Assembly: GCA_045605145.1 (NCBI GenBank)
Contig: JAZUPH010000072.1
Span: 1-40,375 of the forward strand
Origin: CAMNAO01 sp045605145
GTDB lineage: Bacteria; Bacillota; Clostridia; Oscillospirales; Oscillospiraceae
Reading direction: 5' to 3'
DNA length: 40,375 nucleotides
Of this stretch, positions 24,658 through 32,320 are shown piece by piece; position 1 is the first letter of the stretch; each line of letters opens with the position of its first letter. The notes beneath the pieces are model-generated. The model was not told the origin of the DNA. It saw nothing but the letters and a program-made list of their open reading frames with translations, and did not search any database. The translations under genes and the position numbers were made by a program.

Positions 24658-26060
24658 TCTGCGCCGCCCTCCGCAGTATTGCTGTCCTCCTCGGGAGTGT
24701 CGGCGGGCAGGGCGCCGTCATCTGTGGTACCGTCTTCGACTATACCACCGTCGACTATACCACCGTCGACTATACCCTCGTCGATGTAGCCCTCATCCAC
24801 GAAGCCCTCGTCAACAATAACTTCGCCGTCAACGAAGCCGTCGCCTTCAATGATCTCTCCGGTGACGATACTGCTTGTCAGATCATCCGCCGCGGCACCG
24901 CCGCCGGTTTCGAAGGCGGACTGGTCAAACTCGGTGGTGGGCATTCCCTCCTCAAGCCCTTCCTCGGGGAAGGCGATATAGTCATCAAGGCTCAGCCCGG
25001 CAATTATCTCATACTGATCCAGAACCTCATCATAAAGGCCGAGGGAAACGGCGCGTCTCTCCAGCCTGTCATCGCTGCCCTGCGCCCATACATAGGCAGA
25101 AGTGCCGCTGATGTCAGTCAGGAACCATGCCGGCAGCATCAGCCCGGCGGGCGTCTCGTCCTGCCCCATGTCGGGTTCAATATACACATGCTGTCCCAGG
25201 AGAAGACCCTCGGCAGAGTCAAGCTCTATATAAAAAGGATATTTGCTGGATGCCGCCATCTCATCTGATTCCACATAGTAATAGTTGTTGTTGCTTGTCA
25301 CAGGATTCTGCCAGTCGATATAGGCAAGGGTACCGTACCAGACAAGGCTGTCGTCCACCCGTGAACGCACTATCACGCGGGTGCCGGCCACCATTGAATA
25401 TGCATTGCTTTCATCCACATGACCTTTGACCCGGTATTCGCCGGCCTCCATAATGGTGATAAACGGCAGCTCATTGCCCTGGTCATCGTATCCGCCTTCG
25501 GCATTGATGCTCTGCACGCGGCCGTCAATGGGGCAGGTGATCTCATATCCCTCCACCGCTGCCTGAAGGCGCTCCACCTCTTTGCGCTGCAGGACGAGAT
25601 TGTAATTTGCCTCGCGTATGTCCGTCTCGCAGGTCTGTATCTCAAGCGTGTAGGAGAGCTTTTCCGATTCTTTGGCGTCTTCCCTCTCCTCTTCCAGCTC
25701 CGCCTTCTGCTTTTCAAGGCCGGCAATGGAATCCAGGATGCGCTGTTCTTCCAACAGCGCCTTCTCAAGGGCAAGCTGTGATTCTTCAATATCATAGGCA
25801 AACAGGATTTGCCCTGCCTTGACCTCCTGCCCCTGCTGGACAAATATCTCGCTGACGGTACGGTCAGGGTCTTTTTCCACCTTCGCCTCACTGCGGGCGC
25901 TGACTATGCCCGCAAAGCGGTCGATAAGCCCCGTACTGCCGGCACCGGTTATCATCGACACCGACTGCACAGTCACGGCATCGCCGCTCACATCAGCACA
26001 GGCGCATAGTGATACAGCGATAAGAGCCGCGCATATTAAACAAACAACAATTCTTTTCAT
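24654..26060 (-). CDS. HlyD/MacA-type adaptor lipoprotein
   Basis: A 468-residue first gene of the exporter operon. A signal peptide with a lipobox (SLCACADVSG, cysteine at about residue 20) suggests attachment to the outer face of the membrane by LspA processing. A lipoyl domain (VSEIFVQQGQEVKAGQILFAYD), a coiled-coil hairpin (about residues 90-150, Glu/Lys-rich) and beta domains follow. The C-terminus is a long acidic, Gly-rich tail with repeated VDEG/VDGG units and no predicted fold. The ATG at 26060 follows GGAGG by about six bases; an upstream in-frame start is less well placed. It overlaps the ATPase gene by four bases. Confidence 0.88.
   Translation of the reverse strand: MKRIVVCLICAALIAVSLCACADVSGDAVTVQSVSMITGAGSTGLIDRFAGIVSARSEAKVEKDPDRTVSEIFVQQGQEVKAGQILFAYDIEESQLALEKALLEEQRILDSIAGLEKQKAELEEEREDAKESEKLSYTLEIQTCETDIREANYNLVLQRKEVERLQAAVEGYEITCPIDGRVQSINAEGGYDDQGNELPFITIMEAGEYRVKGHVDESNAYSMVAGTRVIVRSRVDDSLVWYGTLAYIDWQNPVTSNNNYYYVESDEMAASSKYPFYIELDSAEGLLLGQHVYIEPDMGQDETPAGLMLPAWFLTDISGTSAYVWAQGSDDRLERRAVSLGLYDEVLDQYEIIAGLSLDDYIAFPEEGLEEGMPTTEFDQSAFETGGGAAADDLTSSIVTGEIIEGDGFVDGEVIVDEGFVDEGYIDEGIVDGGIVDGGIVEDGTTDDGALPADTPEEDSNTAEGGAE
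24730..24804 (-). repeat. Five 15-base tandem repeats in the adaptor tail
   Basis: Units of 15 bases, two of them identical (24745-24759 and 24760-24774), encode an acidic VDGGI/VDEGY type of repeat close to the C-terminus. The pattern suggests slippage-driven length variation. Confidence 0.7.
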
Positions 26061-26204
26061 TGTTAACCTCCGCAATCAAACGATGGCTGCCGACAAAAGG
26101 CGGCAGTGTTTTGACTGTTCCCCGCAGCGATTGTTCCCGCGCAATGGCGGCTTTAAGAGAATATTAAATAATTGACAAGTGACAAAAGCACATTATGCAC
26201 AAAT

Positions 26205-26229
26205 GCGGGCGGTATTATCCACCGCCCGC
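26205..26229 (-). terminator. Hairpin after the NlpC/P60-like gene, possible terminator
   Basis: GCGGGCGGT (26205-26213) pairs with ACCGCCCGC (26221-26229). It lies 27 bases beyond the stop of the minus-strand gene at 26256; only a short T-rich stretch follows. The 195 bases between this gene and the adaptor at 26060 hold no gene, and I cannot name a convincing promoter there. Confidence 0.5.
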
Positions 26230-26255
26230 ATTTCTGCGTCTGTCAGACGCTGCCC

Positions 26256-27797
26256 TCAGGTGTAGCGGCGGGCGCCGATGTATATATCCTGGAAGTACTG
26301 GGTCGTAATGTCCATCACGGTCACCGGCACCCCCTCCCGGTTTGCGGCGATAAACTTGCCTTCGCCCAGATATATGCCCACATAAGAGGGGCTGCGGTCG
26401 TCCTCATAGGTGAAGAACACCACATCGCCGGGCTGCAGATCGTCGTAATCAACAGGCGTGCCGGTCTGGTACATCTCCGTAGTGCGGCGGGGAATGGTGA
26501 TTCCGTTCTCCTTAAAGCAGTAGTAGACAAGGCCGGAATTGTCAAAGGTGTCCGGGCCCGCACCGCCGTAGACATAGGCCGAACCGGCCTTACTGTTGGC
26601 CAGGTCGCATATCCGCTGGGCAAGGGTCACATCGCCCGCATCGGGTGCGGGGGTGTCCTCATCGGGTTCCTCCTCGGTCTCGTCCCCGGTTTCGGTCTCT
26701 GGCAGAGCAGATGGGTCGTATCTGCTGTAGCGGGTCAGCGCCCGGTCATAGGTTCTGGTAGCGCTTACAGGGTCGTTGCCATCCACATACACCCAGATAC
26801 GCACGGCATCGTGGGCGTCAAGGAAGGTGTTTACGATGCAGCCCATGACCATGTGCTCTTCCTTGGCGTCAAGGCTCTTGAGATATGTCCCGAACGAGGG
26901 GGAAAGGCTGAGGGCAAGTTCGATATTGCCCGCCTCGTCAATGGCCATGCCCTCCACCCACTGGGCGCTCACATTACTGGGCAGCACGCCCAGGCCGATA
27001 AGTTTGCTGATAAGATATTCGGCTGAGGCCTCGGCAGTGGTGAAGGTGACATAGGCAAAGCTGACGCCGTCGGAGGCGGGGTAATACACCCTGAACTGTA
27101 TCTCTTTTACTGTGGGCGCGGCGGGGGTTTCGGTATCCCCGCCAGTGTCTTCGTCGGGTTGGGTATCAGCGGGGACATCAGCCGCGCTGCCCGGTACATA
27201 AATGGTCTGCGCAAGGGCGAGGAGAGTGCTCTTCTGGGCATTTTCCCCGGCAGAAAGGGCGTATGTAAAACCGCTTGTGCTGTCATACCACAGCACAGCG
27301 CCCGCACCGCCGGAGGACAGGTATATCTGCCCCTCACAGCCCGAGATATCACAGCTCTCCTGGCTGTCCCAGTTGGCGTAGGCCGCGGAAATGTTCGTCA
27401 GACGCGCCGCGGACTTTCCGCGCAGGATGTACTGTACATCTTCGTACATAAACTGCAGCTGCAGCATATGGGTGTCTCCGCCGGTGTCGATGTCGAAGTA
27501 GTATGCACCGCTGGCCCCAACGGGAAGATCGACACTGACGCCGAACAGAGAATACAGCTCCACCGCAGTAATCTCAATATATGGATTGGCGACGCCGATG
27601 GCTGTGACCGTCTTCGGCTCTTCCCCGGGCTGTTCCCCGGGCTGCTCAACAGGCTCATCAGCGCCCACATTATCATCGGTCACAGGCGTTTGGGTCTGGG
27701 TGCCGCCCTGTACGGGAGTATCCTCAACCTCCCCGCTGCAGGCGCACAGCGCAAACAGCATTACAATCGCCAGAAGGAGCGCAAACAGTCTCTTCAT
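26256..27797 (-). CDS. Lipoprotein with GerMN and NlpC/P60-like domains, catalytic residues replaced
   Basis: A 513-residue secreted lipoprotein (lipobox FALCAC, cysteine at about residue 20). After an acidic linker and an unassigned beta-rich region (about 55-190), a GerMN-like domain is seen (about 235-370, FRVYYPASDG... to DAVRIWVYVDG), then an NlpC/P60 domain (about 400-513). NlpC/P60 enzymes cut peptidoglycan stem peptides using Cys-His-polar. Here the usual FDCSGLV reads FDNSGLV (Asn 420, codon 26538-26540), SHVGIYLG reads SYVGIYLG (Tyr 472), and FIHA reads FIAA. All three residues are lost, so it is probably a wall-binding pseudo-enzyme. The ATG at 27797 follows AGGAGG. A YabE-like gene lies upstream. 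Confidence 0.85.
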   Translation of the reverse strand: MKRLFALLLAIVMLFALCACSGEVEDTPVQGGTQTQTPVTDDNVGADEPVEQPGEQPGEEPKTVTAIGVANPYIEITAVELYSLFGVSVDLPVGASGAYYFDIDTGGDTHMLQLQFMYEDVQYILRGKSAARLTNISAAYANWDSQESCDISGCEGQIYLSSGGAGAVLWYDSTSGFTYALSAGENAQKSTLLALAQTIYVPGSAADVPADTQPDEDTGGDTETPAAPTVKEIQFRVYYPASDGVSFAYVTFTTAEASAEYLISKLIGLGVLPSNVSAQWVEGMAIDEAGNIELALSLSPSFGTYLKSLDAKEEHMVMGCIVNTFLDAHDAVRIWVYVDGNDPVSATRTYDRALTRYSRYDPSALPETETGDETEEEPDEDTPAPDAGDVTLAQRICDLANSKAGSAYVYGGAGPDTFDNSGLVYYCFKENGITIPRRTTEMYQTGTPVDYDDLQPGDVVFFTYEDDRSPSYVGIYLGEGKFIAANREGVPVTVMDITTQYFQDIYIGARRYT

Positions 27798-27833
27798 ATT
27801 AACCTCCTGCAAAAATATGTTACAAGCCCAATC

Positions 27834-27839
27834 ATTATA
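27834..27839 (-). promoter_or_regulatory. Possible -10 element of the NlpC/P60-like gene
   Basis: TATAAT on the minus strand, about 36 bases before the ATG; the region 17 bases upstream of it has no good -35. Confidence 0.35.
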
Positions 27840-27893
27840 CAAGCTGTCAGTGACGCATATGCTCGTATCGGGGCGCGAAGCGGCAAAACTTAA

Positions 27894-28724
27894 TCAGCGG
27901 GCATTGGGGTCGCCCTCATCTCCCTCGGCACTCCAGTCTGCGCCGTTGTCGGCGGCAACGGCGGGTTCTTCCGCCGCATCCGGCTCAACTTCGGGAAGGC
28001 TGCGGACACTACCATCGGCAAGGGTGATATAGGGTCTTGCGGCGGTGCCGGTGCCCAGCTCCACTACCCTGTCCACGGTGTCCACCACCGTATAACGGCA
28101 GCACTTGACCCGGGATGTAAGCACACCGCCCACATAGGTATCTTTATACACAACGCAGTCGATACCGCTCTGCCCGGGAATGATGACATTGACACTGCCG
28201 TCCGGCTCAGCGGGGTTTTCAACATACACAACATGGCTGCCCTGCAGCACCTGATAGCTGCTGTAGCAGGTGCTGACGCGGGTAAGTTCAACGACCATCC
28301 CATCCTCAAGGAGGCTGCCGGGTTCGCAGCTGAGAATGTCATCGTCATCAAATTCGACGCCTACCTGCCCCAGCACATCGCGGACACACTGTCCGGCAGT
28401 TGACACGAGATAGGTCTTGCCGTCAACGATGAGGGTGACCCTTATACTGCGCTGTATCCTGACGGTCCGCATACCGGCAGATTCTGCCAGGGTATATGTA
28501 TCGCCGTAACCCAAGGTTATTCCCGCTTCTGCCATGGCCTGAATCGTATCGTCTTCATAGGTTTTAAGACTTATGACCTCATCTCCGTCAACGAAGCTGT
28601 AGCTGTACTGAAGGCCGCTTATCGCCGAAAGACAAAGCAGAACAGCCACGACAAAGAACACCATTGCAAAATGCAACGGCATAGCCCCTTGGCGGCGTTT
28701 TAAGTTTTTGCCGTAATTGGCCAT
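27894..28724 (-). CDS. YabE-like cell-surface protein with DUF348 and G5 domains
   Basis: A 276-residue protein with a basic N-terminus, one membrane helix (about residues 15-35), DUF348 ubiquitin-like repeats (VISLKTYEDDTIQAMAEAGI and VTLIVDGKTYLVSTAGQCVRDVLGQVGV), then a G5 domain (about 160-225) and an acidic tail. B. subtilis YabE has the same parts plus a C-terminal 3D lytic domain; that domain is absent, so this looks like a non-lytic anchor or binding form. ATG 28724 follows GAGGAG. An ATG at 28775 would put the start almost at the transcription start and is rejected. The consensus promoter upstream suggests high expression. Confidence 0.85.
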   Translation of the reverse strand: MANYGKNLKRRQGAMPLHFAMVFFVVAVLLCLSAISGLQYSYSFVDGDEVISLKTYEDDTIQAMAEAGITLGYGDTYTLAESAGMRTVRIQRSIRVTLIVDGKTYLVSTAGQCVRDVLGQVGVEFDDDDILSCEPGSLLEDGMVVELTRVSTCYSSYQVLQGSHVVYVENPAEPDGSVNVIIPGQSGIDCVVYKDTYVGGVLTSRVKCCRYTVVDTVDRVVELGTGTAARPYITLADGSVRSLPEVEPDAAEEPAVAADNGADWSAEGDEGDPNAR

Positions 28725-28784
28725 CTGTTCCGCTCCTCTTCTGTGCGGCTTAAATGCCGACAGTACCCCTATCATATAAAAAGG

Positions 28785-28813
28785 ATTATACCAAGAAGCA
28801 AATGGCGTGTCAA
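28785..28813 (-). promoter_or_regulatory. Perfect consensus sigma-A promoter of the YabE-like gene
   Basis: TTGACA, 17 bases, TATAAT on the minus strand: every consensus base is met with ideal spacing. The expected start of transcription is about 28778, leaving a 50-55 base leader. Confidence 0.9.
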
Positions 28814-28895
28814 TTTTAACTTATTCCATCTTAATGCGACAAATATAAGACGCCCCGGCCCCGTTTTGGTTCCCCGCAGGCCAAGCCGCGCAAAA

Positions 28896-28926
28896 CAAAA
28901 AGCACCCCGACAGGGGGTGCTTTTTC
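28896..28926 (-). terminator. Terminator of the rhomboid-pyridoxamine kinase pair
   Basis: AGCACCCC (28901-28908) pairs with GGGGTGCT (28914-28921) and both flanks carry A/T runs, so the element can work in both directions. It lies 16-40 bases beyond the kinase stop. Confidence 0.85.
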
Positions 28927-28941
28927 TTGCTTGTTTTTCCC

Positions 28942-29790
28942 TCAGATACGGCCGAGGGCGCGCAGGAACTGGGGCAGGGTCTCTTCAAAATCCACTCCGC
29001 AGCGCAGATCCGCCCCCTCCATTGCCACAGTTTTCTCAAGGCTGGCCACGGTGAAATCCACGGCGATCGCGGCGGCCTGGGCAAGGCTCTTATCGTTGAG
29101 CAGGGCGCCCACCAGTGCGCTGGCATACACATCGCCGGTGCCGTGATAGTAGCCGGGGATCTTGTCGCGGAAGTAGTAGGCGATCTCGCCGGTAGTGGTG
29201 TCAAGGCTTGCCGCGCCCAGCTCTCCCTCACGGAAGCTGACGCCGGTAAGCACCACCTTCGCCGGGCCGAGGGCAGCAAGGCGAGCCATAAGCCCCTCGA
29301 TATACTCTTTGTCGTATCCCTCAAGACAGACCTCTTCACCCAGCATGAATGCCGCCTCGGTCAGATTGGGGACGATAACATCAGCCCTGGCACATAGCTT
29401 CGCCATGCCCTTGCCGAAGGCATCGTCAAAGGCGGGGTAATACTTTCCGCCGTCAGCCATGGCGGGGTCGGCCACTATAAGGGCGCCCCTGGCTTTGTAA
29501 TAGTCAAACATCTCCCCAACAAGGCGAAGCTGTTCAAAGCTGCCCAGATACCCGGAGTAGAGAGCGGCCATTTCAAAGCCGGTTTTCTTCCAGTGGTCGA
29601 AAATGGGCTGAATATCCTCCGTCAGGTCGCGGAAGGTGTAGCCCGAGAAGCCGGCTGTATGGGTGGACAGCACCGCGGTGGGGAGAATGGCGGTCTCAAG
29701 ACCGGCAGCGGAGAGTATGGGCAATGCAACGGTCAGCGAGCAGCGGCCGATACAGGAAATGTCCTGAATGGTGAGTATACGTTTTTGCAT
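28942..29790 (-). CDS. Pyridoxamine/pyridoxal kinase-type ribokinase-family enzyme
   Basis: A 282-residue kinase: ILTIQDISCIGRCSLTVALPILSAAGLE at the N-terminus is typical of the PdxY/PdxK group, and HGTGDVYASALVGALL contains the GTGD motif with the catalytic Asp. It probably phosphorylates pyridoxal or pyridoxamine in vitamin B6 salvage; a hydroxymethylpyrimidine kinase role is less likely given the N-terminus. The start follows AAAGGA. It lies 41 bases after the rhomboid gene on the same strand and is followed by a terminator. Confidence 0.85.
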   Translation of the reverse strand: MQKRILTIQDISCIGRCSLTVALPILSAAGLETAILPTAVLSTHTAGFSGYTFRDLTEDIQPIFDHWKKTGFEMAALYSGYLGSFEQLRLVGEMFDYYKARGALIVADPAMADGGKYYPAFDDAFGKGMAKLCARADVIVPNLTEAAFMLGEEVCLEGYDKEYIEGLMARLAALGPAKVVLTGVSFREGELGAASLDTTTGEIAYYFRDKIPGYYHGTGDVYASALVGALLNDKSLAQAAAIAVDFTVASLEKTVAMEGADLRCGVDFEETLPQFLRALGRI

Positions 29791-29831
29791 GGTAATATGT
29801 TCCTTTCAAATCCGGACGGAACCGGAAGATT

Positions 29832-30404
29832 TCACTTTCTTCTATGGGTAAGGAGGCGGCCGCAGACAACGCCGCATACGGCACCGATTATGTGGGTAAT
29901 TTGGCTGATGTCATCGGCAAAGAACAAACCGTAAAGCTCCGACCCGATGTACATGACGCCCACAAGGATCAGGGTGAGAGGTATCTCCCCGTCAGAGGCG
30001 CCGGACACGGCAGACAGGAAAATGAGCATATACACGATGCCGCTGGCACCGAGAAGCGCCGTATTCGGGGAAAGGAGTATATGCGCAATGCCGCTGACAA
30101 GCGCGGTCACCGCAAAGGCCAGCAGGAGCCGCCAGCTGCCCAGCCGCTTTTCACAGGCAGGTCCAATGACCAGCAGCAGGCTGAGGTTGCCTATGAGATG
30201 GGTAAGTCCCGAGTGGCCCAGCACATGACCGAAAAGGCGCACATAGAACAGCGGATCAAGCAGTGATGAGCGGTACACGGAGAAAACCTTAACCGTGCTG
30301 GCGCCGCCGGTAAATCCATCCAGCAGCAGCGCAAGCAGGCACAGGCCCGCAAACAGCAGAACGGCAGGGGAATCAAAACTGATAACGAGTTTTCTCTTCT
30401 TCAC
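29832..30404 (-). CDS. Rhomboid-family intramembrane serine protease
   Basis: A 190-residue protein with six hydrophobic segments. The catalytic pieces are present: GHSGLTHLIGNLSLLLVIG (the conserved H..GN element in helix 2), LLGASGIVYML (catalytic Ser in GASG) and ITHIIGAVCGVVCG (catalytic His). The start is GTG 30404, seven bases after GGGAGG. Substrates are unknown. It is probably cotranscribed with the kinase gene downstream. Confidence 0.9.
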   Translation of the reverse strand: MKKRKLVISFDSPAVLLFAGLCLLALLLDGFTGGASTVKVFSVYRSSLLDPLFYVRLFGHVLGHSGLTHLIGNLSLLLVIGPACEKRLGSWRLLLAFAVTALVSGIAHILLSPNTALLGASGIVYMLIFLSAVSGASDGEIPLTLILVGVMYIGSELYGLFFADDISQITHIIGAVCGVVCGRLLTHRRK

Positions 30405-30487
30405 TTCGGTGCCTCCCTAATGTTTGGTTCTGTGTCGAATACGTACATAATTGCAGACAAACCGCAGATTATCCGCGATTATTTTTC

Positions 30488-30516
30488 ATTATATCATGTA
30501 TTTTTCGCCCCGTCAT
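30488..30516 (-). promoter_or_regulatory. Probable promoter of the rhomboid gene
   Basis: TATAAT with ATGACG 17 bases upstream on the minus strand. A plus-strand TACAAT (30519-30524) just beyond may serve the divergent glutaredoxin-like gene. Confidence 0.5.
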
Positions 30517-30565
30517 GGTACAATATGAACAAATCCGAGAATTATATACAAAGGAGCATGTACAG

Positions 30566-30916
30566 ATGAAGGAATTGACTATGTTTTACTTCCCCGAGTG
30601 CCCATATTGCAGGCAGGCTCTTGGGTGGCATGAGGAGATTTTTGCCCGGCACCCCGAATATAAAGAGGTGCCGCTGCGCCTTGTGGACGAGCATGTGGAG
30701 ACCGCCCTCGCCGACAGCTACGACTACTGGTATGTGCCCACATATTTCATCGGCACAGAAAAGCTGTGCGAAGGGGTGAAGAAGAAAGAGCTGATTGAGG
30801 CTGCGTTCCGCCGGGCCTACGAAGGGACCGATGAGCAGGATGCGCCCGCAAAGAAAACGGGCATCCGGCAATCAATTGCAATATTGTTCAGTCGGCTGTA
30901 TAATAAAGGCAAATAA
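30566..30916 (+). CDS. Glutaredoxin-like thioredoxin-fold protein
   Basis: A 116-residue protein. The N-terminus LTMFYFPECPYCRQAL contains the redox CPYC motif (about residues 12-15), and WYVPTYFIGTEKLCEGV has the cis-Pro and following Gly of the glutaredoxin/thioredoxin fold. The last 25 residues are a charged extension. The ATG at 30566 follows AGGAG by nine bases; an earlier ATG at 30515 has no ribosome site and lies on the expected -10 element. It precedes a NIF3-like gene by 49 bases, so a two-gene operon is likely. Confidence 0.85.
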   Translation: MKELTMFYFPECPYCRQALGWHEEIFARHPEYKEVPLRLVDEHVETALADSYDYWYVPTYFIGTEKLCEGVKKKELIEAAFRRAYEGTDEQDAPAKKTGIRQSIAILFSRLYNKGK

Positions 30917-30965
30917 CCCGCACAGCGTTTTTAGCTGTATGCGGCATTAATAAGGAGGCGCAACA

Positions 30966-31793
30966 ATGACTGTAAAAGAAATGTATCAGATAGTGCTCGA
31001 CCTGGTGGGTCTTGAGGCAATGCCCGAGGACTCCGGCATTATTTACGACAACGGCAAAGAGGTCAAGCGGATCCTGGCCGGTATCGACATGGACGCCACC
31101 ATGCTCCTGCTGGCAAAGCAGCTGGGCTTTGACTGCGTGGCAAAGCATCACCCCTCCGGCATCCAGAACCCCAACACCGGAGACCTTGTGGGCCGCGACC
31201 ATCTGAAGAAGCTGCTTGAGTGCGGTGTGCCGATCAACGAGGCACAGAAACTGGCATACGCCGGCGTTCAGAAGCGGAAGCAGGGTATGCACAGCCGCAA
31301 CAAGACCCTTATCGCTGACACCGCAAAGCTGCTGGACATCAGCGATGTGGCCTTCCACACCCCGGCCGATATGCTGGCCGAGCGCACCGTGCAGGACAAG
31401 ATGAACGCCCTGATGGAGCGCAATCCCCGCTGCACCGTGGGCGATGTGATCGACGAGCTTATGACCATCCGCGAGTATCAGGACGCCCAGGAAGGACAGC
31501 AGCCCGAGGTTTGGGTGGGCAGCAAAGACAGCTTCGCAGGCAGGATATATGTGGAGATGTACGGCGTTAACGCCCCCTCCGTGGATGAGTACATAGCCTG
31601 TGCCAACGCCGGCGTAGGCACCTTCGTCGGCATGCACGCCACACCCGAGGTTATTGAGGCGCTCAGAAAGCAGAACAAGGCCAACCTCGTCATCGCCGGA
31701 CACATGGCCAGCGATTCTCTGGGCTTTAACCAGATCCTCGACGCGTGGGAGGCAAAGGGCATCGAGATCGTCCGCATCAGCGGCATCGTGTGA
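30966..31793 (+). CDS. Divergent NIF3-like protein
   Basis: A 275-residue protein. KEVKRILAGIDMDATMLLLAKQLGFDCVAKHHPSG (about residues 26-60) resembles the metal-binding start of NIF3 proteins, where HHP ligates a dinuclear metal. GHMASDSLGFNQIL...GIEIVRISGIV at the end resembles their C-terminal GHxxSExxG metal site. The middle (about 70-190) is helical and not recognised. NIF3 proteins are hexamers of debated function (GTP cyclohydrolase-like fold). The metal ligands look kept, so it may be active. The start follows AAGGAGG. Confidence 0.6.
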   Translation: MTVKEMYQIVLDLVGLEAMPEDSGIIYDNGKEVKRILAGIDMDATMLLLAKQLGFDCVAKHHPSGIQNPNTGDLVGRDHLKKLLECGVPINEAQKLAYAGVQKRKQGMHSRNKTLIADTAKLLDISDVAFHTPADMLAERTVQDKMNALMERNPRCTVGDVIDELMTIREYQDAQEGQQPEVWVGSKDSFAGRIYVEMYGVNAPSVDEYIACANAGVGTFVGMHATPEVIEALRKQNKANLVIAGHMASDSLGFNQILDAWEAKGIEIVRISGIV

Positions 31794-31810
31794 TATGTCA
31801 AAGGCAAAAG

Positions 31811-31839
31811 AGGCACCCCGGTGGGGTGCTTCTTTTTTT
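31811..31839 (+). terminator. Terminator after the NIF3-like gene
   Basis: GAGGCACCCC (31811-31820) pairs with GGGGTGCTTC (31824-31833), with one G-T wobble, and is followed directly by six thymines. The XRE gene converges on it from the other side. Confidence 0.9.
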
Positions 31840-32219
31840 CACTTATCCTGTGCTTTAAGTCCGTCCAGCAGGCGGGAGAGTGCGGCCCGCTCCCCGGGAG
31901 ACATGCGGACATATGCGGAAATTACACGCCGATCATTATCGTCAAGATCATACTTGCGGCTCAGCCGCTCCAGCAGGGCGGCGTCACTGTCCAAAAACAT
32001 GTCACCCTCCCCCTCAAGAAGCCAGCGGCGGCTGACAGAGAAAATCTCGCACAAATGATCCACGAACAGGTCCCGCACAGCCGCGCGGCAAAGCTCAACA
32101 TTGGCCACCACGCCTCGGCTGACGCCCAGCTTCTCGCCGAACTGCGCCTGTGTCATGCCCAGGGCAAGGCGCACCTGTTTGATTCTTTCACTTATCTGCG
32201 CATTGAACTGTCTGTGCAT
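31839..32219 (-). CDS. XRE-family transcriptional regulator
   Basis: A 126-residue protein: helix-turn-helix at about residues 9-62 (ISERIKQVRLALGMTQAQFGEKLGVSRGVVANVE), then VDHLCEIFSVSRRWLLEGEGD, typical of phage-repressor-like regulators, and a helical C-terminal segment of about 50 residues. Function and targets are unknown. A strong promoter and an inverted repeat lie upstream, consistent with self-repression (inference). Confidence 0.85.
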   Translation of the reverse strand: MHRQFNAQISERIKQVRLALGMTQAQFGEKLGVSRGVVANVELCRAAVRDLFVDHLCEIFSVSRRWLLEGEGDMFLDSDAALLERLSRKYDLDDNDRRVISAYVRMSPGERAALSRLLDGLKAQDK

Positions 32220-32251
32220 TGCTCTGCCCCCTCTGCCGCATGCGGCGCGTA

Positions 32252-32268
32252 ATGTGTTTACAGCACAT
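32252..32268. promoter_or_regulatory. Probable operator of the XRE regulator
   Basis: ATGTG and CACAT at 32252-32256 and 32264-32268, separated by seven bases, placed immediately downstream of the -10 element where a bound repressor would block transcription. Confidence 0.4.
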
Positions 32269-32297
32269 AATATACCGCACAATCAGGGCGATGTCAA
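32269..32297 (-). promoter_or_regulatory. Strong sigma-A promoter of the XRE regulator
   Basis: TTGACA, 17 bases, TATATT on the minus strand; leader of about 42 bases to the ATG at 32219. Confidence 0.8.
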
Positions 32298-32320
32298 AGG
32301 GATGCGATGCTCACGGCACT

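Noticed and set aside
26061..26255. Promoter TTGTCA with TAAAGC in front of the exporter operon
   Set aside because: The -10 match is too weak to list as a feature, although a promoter is expected in this stretch.
28725..28775. Start of the YabE-like gene at ATG 28775
   Set aside because: It lies almost at the expected transcription start of the consensus promoter and lacks a ribosome site; ATG 28724 has GAGGAG.
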